Translations under genes and position numbers: made by a program | The notes under the pieces: model-generated | Databases searched by the model: none | What the model saw: the letters and a program-made list of their open reading frames with translations, nothing else | Told to the model about the DNA's origin: nothing | Source of the DNA: Bacillota bacterium | Lineage (GTDB): Bacteria; Bacillota; Clostridia; Acetivibrionales; DTU013 | Direction of reading: 5' to 3' | DNA: 64,000 nt | Assembly: GCA_023435305.1 (NCBI GenBank) | Contig: JAEYRV010000055.1 | Coordinates: 1-64,000, forward strand | In this document: in pieces, positions 27,044-34,731 of the stretch | How positions within the stretch are numbered: the stretch's first letter is position 1 | Layout of the letters: every line of letters starts with the position of its first letter

Positions 27044-27478
27044 TCATTTAACTTCATCAAGTATATAGTGTCTCACAGTATACTTGTCAGTGTCAAGGAT
27101 AATCTGGGCAGCCTTCATCTTTCCGGCATTCACGACTATGGGCGCCTTCAGGTTCATACTGATTTTCTTCAAATCATCCGGAACTACCACTATCGCATAA
27201 ACAGCAACATCACTCTCATTATCTATCTCAAGCTTCTCGATTGTTTCATCAGATAGAACAAAATCGTAATCCTCCACAAATATGAACGGATTCACAATAA
27301 CAAAGGCGAGCTGCGGCTCATCAATGCTTTGAAGCCATTTGAAGGTCGATTCCTCATCGCTGTTTTCCAGAATGACATAATCCTTGATATGCTCAAATCC
27401 CGGAAGTCCAGCACTAAAATGCAATATCTTTTCTTCCTTCAGCTCGACCTCACCAAAACACCGAGTATTCAAAACCAT
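27044..27478 (-). CDS. fliW: Flagellar assembly factor FliW
   Basis: About 144 residues. The start at ATG 27478 gives MVLNTRCFGEVELKEEKILHF, the usual FliW opening, then GLPGFEHIKDYVIL. AGGAGG lies 7 nt upstream. FliW binds flagellin, and when free it binds CsrA and lifts repression of flagellin translation. It is encoded directly before csrA, as in Bacillus. Confidence 0.93.
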   Translation of the reverse strand: MVLNTRCFGEVELKEEKILHFSAGLPGFEHIKDYVILENSDEESTFKWLQSIDEPQLAFVIVNPFIFVEDYDFVLSDETIEKLEIDNESDVAVYAIVVVPDDLKKISMNLKAPIVVNAGKMKAAQIILDTDKYTVRHYILDEVK

Positions 27479-27500
27479 ACCTCTTCCTCCTATATGAAAG

Positions 27501-28076
27501 TCATATTCTAACATCGATTTCATTGCCGGTATAACTGATACTAATAGACGGATACTGCTTCACATATATATCGGCACTGCCCGGATCATAATTGATACTG
27601 ACCGATCCGGGGGCATAATTGCCAACGATCCCATTAAGTGCTCCCTCGAAGGTTCTCTCCCACTCGATATCCACGCCGCCTGTGAAATTAATTCTAGGTC
27701 TGGCTTTTGGTATAGAGTCGATTCCGAATTCTTTCTCGGGATATGCATCTCTGATTACAATGGAAGCAAGCGGGTCGCTTCCATTTTCTATCGCTGCCAT
27801 TGCATGACCATCTGCCACCGTCTTGCTTATATGGTTCTTTACCTTCTGATACGCTTTTTGTACTGCATTCATAGTAAAATCCCTGTTATTTTTGAGTCCG
27901 GCAGTTGCAAAGCATTCATACTGATCGATCTCTACCCTTGGAAATTCATTATGAATATTGACTTTAGCCTGCCTGGTCCGAAAAGACAGGGCAGCAGGCT
28001 GTGTCGCAATATCCATCCTGGCCGGTGTGCGGTCAATTCCAAGTATAATATTGGTAGTGCTTATGCTTAAGCCCAT
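27501..28076 (-). CDS. YviE-like protein (DUF6470)
   Basis: The 191-residue protein has an internally repeated N-terminal part (TTNIILGIDRTPARMDIATQPA) and a conserved C-terminal segment (GGVDIEWERTFEGAL..., then ISISYTGNEIDVRI). It matches the YviE family, encoded between flgL and fliW in Bacillus and many Clostridia. The function is unknown; its constant position implies a role in late flagellar assembly or flagellin homeostasis. GGAGTAGT precedes the ATG. Confidence 0.8.
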   Translation of the reverse strand: MGLSISTTNIILGIDRTPARMDIATQPAALSFRTRQAKVNIHNEFPRVEIDQYECFATAGLKNNRDFTMNAVQKAYQKVKNHISKTVADGHAMAAIENGSDPLASIVIRDAYPEKEFGIDSIPKARPRINFTGGVDIEWERTFEGALNGIVGNYAPGSVSINYDPGSADIYVKQYPSISISYTGNEIDVRI

Positions 28077-28088
28077 AATACTACTCCA

Positions 28089-29018
28089 CTATCTCAAGAA
28101 ATCTATCAGAGACGGCACTATGATTTTTGCTCCGCCTGCCAGTGATGCTCTGTAGACATTTGTCTCATTCTGTAGATTTATAATTGTTTCAGCCATGTCT
28201 ACATTCTCATTCTCGCTCATCAGCTTCGTAAAATTCAAATTATCATTGTCGAGTCTGTTGATAGTAAGCTCCAGCCTGTTTGTCCTGGCTCCTACATCTG
28301 CTCTGATACGGAGCACGTTATTAACATCATTATCAATTTCATTCAGCATATTACTCAATGCTTCATGATCTCCGGCATCCAACGCATTTATTATGCGGTT
28401 GAAATCATCTATAAGCTTCCCTGTCACCGGGGCTGCAGGCGGATCGGGATGTACGGCATCCGAGCCGTTGTTGAACAGGTCTCCTCCGGCTACATTAATA
28501 TTGATTGAATCACCGATGCCTATTTCATATGTAATATTTTCACGGGTTGTTTCTACATTTATTGCAAAACTTCCATCATCATTCAGCAGCTTCATATCTG
28601 TCGAATAACCGGAAAATATGTATCTGCCGGCATAGGTGCTATTGCCGATATGAATCAGCTGTTCTTTCAGCTGCTTCATTTCAGAGTTTATCTTTTGCAT
28701 GTCATCCTGACCCTTTGTTCCGTTCGAACCGTCAACGGCAAGCTCTCTTGCACGCGAAAGCACGTCTCCTATTTTGGCGAGTGCATCCTCGGTCATGTCC
28801 AGCCAGGACACTGCATCCTTCGCATTTTTCTGGTATTGCTCGATTTCAGCCACATCCGTACGCAGCTTAAGCGCCCTGGCGGCAACGACCGGGTCATCGG
28901 AAGGCACCTGGATCTTTTTGCCGGACGCCAGCTGCGCCTGGTATTTATCCATTCTTGTAAGATTGTTGCCTATATATTTGACCATATTATTCATCAGCAT
29001 GTTATTTGTTATTCTCAT
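28089..29018 (-). CDS. flgL: Hook-filament junction protein FlgL (HAP3)
   Basis: About 309 residues, flagellin-like at both ends: MRITNNMLMNNMV...GKKIQVPSDDP at the N-terminus and ENVDMAETIINLQNETNVYRASL at the C-terminus. It bridges FlgK and the flagellin filament. ATG 29018 is chosen, with AAAGGAGAG upstream. It lies between the second flgK and the yviE-like gene. Confidence 0.92.
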   Translation of the reverse strand: MRITNNMLMNNMVKYIGNNLTRMDKYQAQLASGKKIQVPSDDPVVAARALKLRTDVAEIEQYQKNAKDAVSWLDMTEDALAKIGDVLSRARELAVDGSNGTKGQDDMQKINSEMKQLKEQLIHIGNSTYAGRYIFSGYSTDMKLLNDDGSFAINVETTRENITYEIGIGDSININVAGGDLFNNGSDAVHPDPPAAPVTGKLIDDFNRIINALDAGDHEALSNMLNEIDNDVNNVLRIRADVGARTNRLELTINRLDNDNLNFTKLMSENENVDMAETIINLQNETNVYRASLAGGAKIIVPSLIDFLR

Positions 29019-29072
29019 ATCCAACTCTCCTTTAGGCTTTGATTCCTGATGCTATTTTGCCTTTAGCCGCAG

Positions 29073-30707
29073 CTAGACGAATAGTCTGTTGATAAGGGTA
29101 TCATATATTTCCGACATCGTCTGTATCATTTTTGCTGCTGCACTATATGCCTGTTGGAACTTCACCAGGTTTGTCATCTCCTCATCGATGGAAACACCTG
29201 AATCAGAAAGACGTCTGTTTATGATCTGGTTTACAACGACTGCCTGGTTGTCACTGTAATTACCTGCCTGCTGAGCATCGATACCCATTGTGGCAACAAG
29301 TGACTTCATGAAATCCTCGGGAGCACCCTCAGAAAACATGTCAGCGTTTCTCCGGAAGCCGAGAAGCATGTTCAGGACTTCTATATTACCTGCTTCCCCC
29401 TCTTCATTGGAGGTAGCTATCAGATTATAGTCATTTAGTATATCGGAGCTAACAGTGAAATTCTTAGCTGTGATACTATTATATAGGTTATATATCTGTT
29501 CAGGATCGAGGGGATCAGCAGCACCACTGAGAAAAGCGGCGTTTGATAACGGCAGCCTGCCATCACCGGTCATTGTGAAGAACCTTATGCCAGTGTCAGC
29601 CGAATTATAGCCATACCCGCTTGAATGGCCAGTTCCGACCTCAGCAGCATCGAATCCCTTGTCTCCGTCCATATCAATATATCCTTCATTGAATGCCCGG
29701 GCAAATGTGCGGACAAACTCGTTCAGCTTCTTCTGGTAATAGGGTATTCCTTTGTAATCCGGCGATGCTTTGCCATTATCCGGATTTATATATCCTTCGT
29801 TGCCGTCTCTGACATCCAGATAGCCTCTCAGCTCTCCGCCTTTAATATTCAGCTTGTTTCCGTCTGCCCATTTTATCTCATAAAGGTTACCTATATCTTC
29901 CGGATTGACCTTATCTGCCGTCGATCTTTGTTCCAATGCCAGTTTACTGATGGCGAAATGGTCTACCAACGCCTTCCCGCTGATGGTTATGACAAAATGC
30001 TTGTCTTCTCTTCCATCAGGTGTATACCCTGCTACCACTTCATTTGCATCTATGTTTATCAATCTTGAAAGCTTATCCACGAGGAGCGTTCTCTGGTCCC
30101 GCATATCATTGGCTACGTTCCCGTCCAGCTCTGTTATATATATCTGCCGGTTAAGCTGCTGTATCTGTGTCGCATAGGAATTGATCTCTTCTACCTTGGT
30201 CTGTATCCTGTAGTTGACATCCTTCTGCATTTCCTCCAGATGCGAGGCCATGTTGTTAAAATAGTTCGCCAGCGTTACGCCTCTCTGTTTGACGAGAGCT
30301 CTGACTGCAGCGCTGCTGGGATCCTTTGTCAGCTCCTGAAGGGAGTTGAAAAAATCATTCATCACAACGGTAAACCCGCTGTTTGAAGGCTCGTTGAATA
30401 TGGCCTCAAGATCCGAGAGCACCTCTTTCTTTGCAGTCCACTCACCATATGACAGGTTTTCACTCCAGTATTTGAAATCAAGGTATTCATCACGTATTCT
30501 CTTTACGCTTGTAACATCCGAGCCAGTACCCATCATGCCAGTGCCGTCAGCCAGCGCCATAGGCCTGGAAGCGACCTGGATCGCCTGCTGCCTTGAATAT
30601 CCGGGCGTATTTATATTATTAAGGTTATGGTTTACCGTGTCCAAACTGCGCTGAGCTGAAAACAGACCGCGCACTGCTACATTCAAACCAAAGAAAGATT
30701 CAGCCAT
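29073..30707 (-). CDS. flgK: Hook-filament junction protein FlgK, copy 2
   Basis: The 544-residue protein has the FlgK N-terminus (GLFSAQRSLDTVNHNLNNIN TPGYSRQQ) and C-terminus (VSIDEEMTNLVKFQQAYSAA AKMIQTMSEIYDTLI). It is of normal FlgK length without large insertions. It follows flgK copy 1 by 6 bp and precedes flgL. Two non-identical copies in tandem suggest either hetero-assembly at the junction or a specialised role for one. Confidence 0.9.
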   Translation of the reverse strand: MAESFFGLNVAVRGLFSAQRSLDTVNHNLNNINTPGYSRQQAIQVASRPMALADGTGMMGTGSDVTSVKRIRDEYLDFKYWSENLSYGEWTAKKEVLSDLEAIFNEPSNSGFTVVMNDFFNSLQELTKDPSSAAVRALVKQRGVTLANYFNNMASHLEEMQKDVNYRIQTKVEEINSYATQIQQLNRQIYITELDGNVANDMRDQRTLLVDKLSRLINIDANEVVAGYTPDGREDKHFVITISGKALVDHFAISKLALEQRSTADKVNPEDIGNLYEIKWADGNKLNIKGGELRGYLDVRDGNEGYINPDNGKASPDYKGIPYYQKKLNEFVRTFARAFNEGYIDMDGDKGFDAAEVGTGHSSGYGYNSADTGIRFFTMTGDGRLPLSNAAFLSGAADPLDPEQIYNLYNSITAKNFTVSSDILNDYNLIATSNEEGEAGNIEVLNMLLGFRRNADMFSEGAPEDFMKSLVATMGIDAQQAGNYSDNQAVVVNQIINRRLSDSGVSIDEEMTNLVKFQQAYSAAAKMIQTMSEIYDTLINRLFV

Positions 30708-30713
30708 TTAATA

Positions 30714-32639
30714 TCACCTGCCTGCTAATCCAAGTTTGTTGACGATGGTTTCCATCATAGAGTCAATTATATTCAGTACTCTTGATGATGCATCATAAGC
30801 GAATTTATATTTCATCATGTTTGTCATTTCTTCATCCATGGAAACTCCGGTAATGGCGTTTCTCTGGGCATCAGCCGACTCCACCAGCCTGTTCTGGCTC
30901 TCGGTTATCCTCATAGAATCAGCTCCGTCATTGCCCATATGCAGTATTATATCCTGATAGTAATCATCCAGACTGACAATACCCGTGCTGTCATTTATCA
31001 GAGCCTTGTTCCTCAGATTGGCTATTTCAAGGGCAAGTGAATTGTCCCCGTTCTGTCCGGTTCTCGATGCCGCTATATTCGACAGGTCCGACAGGTTGGG
31101 GTTCAGCTTGATATTCCCCATCTCCAAAGGCTTATTGCTGCTTATCACCACAAAGATGTCCTCTCCATAGCCAGGCGGATCTTTCATGTTCATACCGCTC
31201 CTATGCAGGTAATTGATTTCCCTCACCATTACATTGACCAGAGCATTCAATCTCTTTTTCATATCGGACACTATATTCAGGGAATCTGCCGTCACTGAGT
31301 AATTCGACGAAACATCCAGATTAGTATCGAATGCCATCTCCGTCGTCAGCTCTCCATATGCTCCCGCATCCATGAAATCATCGAGGCTGTATACACTGCC
31401 GTCCAGAGCCGTTGTCAATCCGGTCCAGTCTGCAGGAGTATTGGTTATGACCGACAAGTCCATCCCGTTTCCGGCCACTGCAGCCTGTAGTGCCGCCATA
31501 TTTGCAGGTGAATCATTCGTAAGAATAACCGCACATCTGTTTGAATTCGCTCTGAATCCGGTCGTTCCGGTGATCTGAGCAGCAAGGTCATCTGCATCGG
31601 CTGCATCAATGACTCTTACATTATGATCCAATCCGCGTTTAGCCAGTTCACTTGTATATGCAGCAATTTGATCTGCAATAGCTGCCGAAGACGTAGTGCT
31701 TGTATCCACATAGAATACCACGTCCGCCTTTGTATTGGGCGTACCGTTTTCGTAGCTGCCTATGGCTCCGGAAACCTCGCCCCTGGACTCCATCAGTCCC
31801 TTTATGATCCCGCTGTTTACCGGTACTTCGATATTCGTGCCCGCCAGCTTCGCAACGAAGAAATTGTCTCCGACCTGCTTCTCTGCGGCATACAGATCAG
31901 TACTCACGCCTTTTTGAACGAGGAAATAGCCGCCGAGTGTTATATCTATCTGCCCGTCCTGCATTTCATTGACGTTCACCTTCACCAGCTTTGTAAGCCT
32001 GTCTATAAGGTTATTTCTCTGGTCTCTGTAATCGCTGGCAGTATCTCCCGAGACCTCGGACTTCAATATTTTAACGTTGAGAGTCGCTATATCCCTTGTT
32101 ATATCATTTACTTCGGCTATTCGGACAGTGATCTCAGTGTTAAGGTCATTCTGGAGCCTGTCCAGCTGGGCGCCCATATGGTTGATCTGTTGGACAAGGG
32201 CTTCGCTTCTTTGCCTTACAAGAGCTCTGACGGTGAGACTGTCCGGCTCCTTGGAGAGCTCCTGCCAGGAATCCCAGAACCTGTTCAGTACATTCTGGAG
32301 TCCCGATTCCATTGGCTCTGCCATTATTGCCTCCAGATCGCTGAAGGTTTTCCGGCGGGCTTCCCAATATCCAAGCGTAGTATTTTCCTGCCTGTATATA
32401 TTATCAAGGAAGGAGTGGCGTATCTGCCTGATCTCCTGTATGTCAGCACCAAGTCCGAGCTGCACAAGGCCGGCCCTTGTCAGGACCGTTTCCACAGGAC
32501 CGTTTTTGATCATTGCCTGCTGCCTGACATAGCCTGGAGTATTCACATTAGAAATGTTGTGACCGGTTACATAAAGTCCACGTTCATTGACCAAAAGGCC
32601 AGACCGTGCAATTTCGTAACTGGCAAAACTGACACCCAT
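30714..32639 (-). CDS. flgK: FlgK copy 1 with inserted VWA-like domain
   Basis: The 641-residue protein has intact FlgK ends (GLYVTGHNISNVNTPGYVRQ near 21-40; VSMDEEMTNMMKYKFAYDAS near 600). Relative to copy 2 it carries an extra block at about 305-425 (DNA 31365-31727). The block reads as a von Willebrand A fold: VVFYVDTSTTS (D312, S314, T316/S317), a Thr in TGTTGF and Asp376 in VILTNDS, the layout of a metal-ion (MIDAS) site, followed by MDLSVITN. It would be displayed on the outside of the hook-filament junction. The FlgK call is firm; the VWA call is from motif and strand pattern. Confidence 0.88.
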   Translation of the reverse strand: MGVSFASYEIARSGLLVNERGLYVTGHNISNVNTPGYVRQQAMIKNGPVETVLTRAGLVQLGLGADIQEIRQIRHSFLDNIYRQENTTLGYWEARRKTFSDLEAIMAEPMESGLQNVLNRFWDSWQELSKEPDSLTVRALVRQRSEALVQQINHMGAQLDRLQNDLNTEITVRIAEVNDITRDIATLNVKILKSEVSGDTASDYRDQRNNLIDRLTKLVKVNVNEMQDGQIDITLGGYFLVQKGVSTDLYAAEKQVGDNFFVAKLAGTNIEVPVNSGIIKGLMESRGEVSGAIGSYENGTPNTKADVVFYVDTSTTSSAAIADQIAAYTSELAKRGLDHNVRVIDAADADDLAAQITGTTGFRANSNRCAVILTNDSPANMAALQAAVAGNGMDLSVITNTPADWTGLTTALDGSVYSLDDFMDAGAYGELTTEMAFDTNLDVSSNYSVTADSLNIVSDMKKRLNALVNVMVREINYLHRSGMNMKDPPGYGEDIFVVISSNKPLEMGNIKLNPNLSDLSNIAASRTGQNGDNSLALEIANLRNKALINDSTGIVSLDDYYQDIILHMGNDGADSMRITESQNRLVESADAQRNAITGVSMDEEMTNMMKYKFAYDASSRVLNIIDSMMETIVNKLGLAGR

Positions 32640-32647
32640 ATTGCCTC

Positions 32648-33166
32648 CTATAATTTCATGTCAAAAAAGTTGCGTTTCTTGCCATCATTTGACTGTCCGG
32701 ATTTTCCGTATAAGTCACCCGATGATCCGGCGTTTGAAAGGACATTGACCGAGAAGTCGATATAATCCAAAGAATTTCTTATAAGCTTGGAGTTCATTCC
32801 ATTCGAGTCGCGCAAATTATTCATAAGCCCAGTCATTTTATTGCCGCATTCTTTTAATTCCTTCGACTGTTCCTTCGGAAGGATTTTTTCGAGTTCCGAA
32901 ACCGTTATATCCTCCGGCTTAATTCCCAACTGTTCCGCTAATACGCCCACCAGCGCCTCGCGCTCCTCCTCCAGCTTTCCAAGCTGAAGGATCATTGCCT
33001 GTTCGGCCCTTGTAATGCCTTCAAGTTCAGTTACCCTGCCCTTGACGATCACATCGGTTTTTTCCTTCGACAGCTTCAGAATGCCTTCATATATAGCCGA
33101 TTCCTTGTTCAGCAAATCTATTAGCTTTTTGATTGATATGGTATCCAAAGCTTCACCACCTGTCAT
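32648..33166 (-). CDS. flgN: FlgN-type flagellar chaperone
   Basis: The 172-residue protein is helical, with the FlgN pattern (LIDLLNKESAIYEGILKLSKEKTDVIVKG). It is the export chaperone for FlgK and FlgL, whose genes follow immediately. The start is uncertain: ATG 33166 lacks a Shine-Dalgarno, whereas TTG 33145 has AGGTGGTG about 5 nt upstream. Confidence 0.8.
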   Translation of the reverse strand: MTGGEALDTISIKKLIDLLNKESAIYEGILKLSKEKTDVIVKGRVTELEGITRAEQAMILQLGKLEEEREALVGVLAEQLGIKPEDITVSELEKILPKEQSKELKECGNKMTGLMNNLRDSNGMNSKLIRNSLDYIDFSVNVLSNAGSSGDLYGKSGQSNDGKKRNFFDMKL

Positions 33167-33211
33167 TTCGGCCTGGGAAAAAAGGAGAGTTCATCGACTC
33201 CCCAAATGGTA

Positions 33212-33499
33212 TCATGCCTTAATATCGAATGCTCCCTTTATTACCTTGCCGGCTACATCGCGCCCGCTTACATTGTATTTCCCGCTCCCGATGCTTTCCT
33301 CAAGGCTGCTGACCCTCTCGCTGCGTACATCGGGCACATCCTTCAGCGCTCTGTAGACCGTCTGGAAATCCTTTGCCTCGTTGGATATGGACAGGACATC
33401 CTTTTTTGATGCAGGAGCTCCGGTCCTCTCCACTCTGCCTATCTTCTTTTGTGAACCGTATACGCCGGTAATCTTTGAAATATCACCTGGTATTCTCAT
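33212..33499 (-). CDS. flgM: Anti-sigma-28 factor FlgM
   Basis: About 95 residues: MRIPGDISKITGVYGSQKK at the N-terminus, then KDVLSISNEAKDFQTVYRAL, and a C-terminal helix region. It holds sigma-D inactive until it is exported or released. ATG 33499 is chosen, with AAAGGTGAG about 8 nt upstream. It heads a late operon with a sigma-D-type promoter in front, a self-limiting arrangement. Confidence 0.88.
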   Translation of the reverse strand: MRIPGDISKITGVYGSQKKIGRVERTGAPASKKDVLSISNEAKDFQTVYRALKDVPDVRSERVSSLEESIGSGKYNVSGRDVAGKVIKGAFDIKA

Positions 33500-33545
33500 A
33501 ACATCCACTCACCTTTTAATTCTTCATCATTTCATTCTGTATACT

Positions 33546-33572
33546 ATATCGGTAAAATCACACACTCAATTA
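33546..33572 (-). promoter_or_regulatory. Sigma-D promoter of flgM-flgN-flgK-flgK-flgL
   Basis: The minus strand reads TAAT, 15-bp spacer, ACCGATAT. It lies about 47 bp before flgM, in the gap after the YvyF-like gene. Confidence 0.72.
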
Positions 33573-33579
33573 ACTGTAA

Positions 33580-34014
33580 TTAATCTTTTTTCTCATAACC
33601 TTTATTCAGGTATCTCATACCGAATGTACTCGATTTGGATGAGCTCTGACTTTCAATTTCACTTTTGAACTGGCTGGCCGCACTCCTTAATCCCGAAGCA
33701 AGCGATCTTTCACAATCCTGGCAGTACCGTCCCGATTTGATGGACCTGCCGCAGTTCTCGCATTCAAGTATCATATTCCCTTCGTCGTCTGCGATCTCAA
33801 GCCTTCCGTCCTTCAAAAACCGTTTGATCTTCTCAACGCTCACATCAAGGTCGACAGACACCTGTGTCACACTGGCTTTAGGATTATCATACAAATATTC
33901 CTTTATCCTTTTGAAATCCACCTCGTCCTGTTCCTTGCACGATGGACATATCGGCGCTCCGCCAATGTAGTTGTAGATCCTTCCGCATTTTCTGCAATTT
34001 CTCACATCAGGCAT
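33580..34014 (-). CDS. YvyF-like flagellar-locus zinc-ribbon protein
   Basis: The 144-residue protein has an N-terminal Cys motif CRKC...CPSC (residues 7-26), a helix-turn-helix-like middle (ASVTQVSVDLDVSVEKIKRFL) and a second ribbon CENC...CQDC (about 84-98). This matches the YvyF family encoded between comF and flgM in Bacillus. It may regulate flagellar genes, but no activity is established. GGAGGTAAT precedes the ATG. Confidence 0.82.
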   Translation of the reverse strand: MPDVRNCRKCGRIYNYIGGAPICPSCKEQDEVDFKRIKEYLYDNPKASVTQVSVDLDVSVEKIKRFLKDGRLEIADDEGNMILECENCGRSIKSGRYCQDCERSLASGLRSAASQFKSEIESQSSSKSSTFGMRYLNKGYEKKD

Positions 34015-34036
34015 AGTATTACCTCCAAAATCCTAA

Positions 34037-34717
34037 TTATTTTCTTCCGGTTGCAACCACTACGGCAAAGACCTTTTCCGCCCCTGCCTGTTTGAGCACT
34101 CTGCTGCATTCCTCAAGAGTCGAACCGGTGGTCAGTATATCATCTACCAAAAGGATTGATTTGCCCTTCACTTTCTTTTGAGAAGTAACCGCAAATGCAC
34201 CCTTCACATTCTGATTCCTTTTCTGCTTGTCAAGAAGGCTCTGAGCCTCTGTATACCTGTCTCTTTTCAACAGGTACGAGCATTCCCTCACCCTTAGCGT
34301 TCTGCTGAGCGCTTTTGAAATCAAACGGGCCTGATTGTACCCTCTGGAAAACTCCTTATGCTTATGGAGCGGCACACTCAACACCATCTGATAATTCTTC
34401 GCATCGGTCACCTTCCCGATCTTGTCTGCTAAAAGCCTGGCATAAGTCCTGTAATAACCGGGCTTGTTGAAAAACTTGAACCTTATCAGCGATTCCTTCA
34501 CCATGCCCGTATACTCGAATACACTTACAACGCCGTCACAAAAATTTTCTTCCGTATCGACAGATGCCCTGATGACCTTGTTTTCTATCAGCGGAAGCTT
34601 CGTATAACAAGCGTTGCATATGTGCAGCGCCGCATCGTGATCCAATAGTTTCTGGCAAAAAATGCACTTCGGGGGATAAACAGTATTAATTATGCTATCA
34701 ATAATGTTCACTAGCAT
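34037..34717 (-). CDS. comFC: ComFC-family phosphoribosyltransferase-like protein
   Basis: The 226-residue protein has an N-terminal zinc ribbon (CIFCQKLL...CNACY) and a C-terminal PRPP-binding loop (ILLVDDILTTGSTLEE, about 188-203). ComFC/GntX proteins support DNA uptake or recombination of incoming single strands. It follows recD2 by 14 bp and precedes the YvyF-like gene, the order seen around comF in Bacillus. Confidence 0.9.
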   Translation of the reverse strand: MLVNIIDSIINTVYPPKCIFCQKLLDHDAALHICNACYTKLPLIENKVIRASVDTEENFCDGVVSVFEYTGMVKESLIRFKFFNKPGYYRTYARLLADKIGKVTDAKNYQMVLSVPLHKHKEFSRGYNQARLISKALSRTLRVRECSYLLKRDRYTEAQSLLDKQKRNQNVKGAFAVTSQKKVKGKSILLVDDILTTGSTLEECSRVLKQAGAEKVFAVVVATGRK

Positions 34718-34731
34718 TCAGCCTACTTTCA

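Noticed and set aside
31623..32765. 380-codon plus-strand ORF
   Set aside because: It lies antisense to flgK copy 1 and flgN, has no ribosome site, and its composition is that of a mirror frame of a strongly conserved gene.
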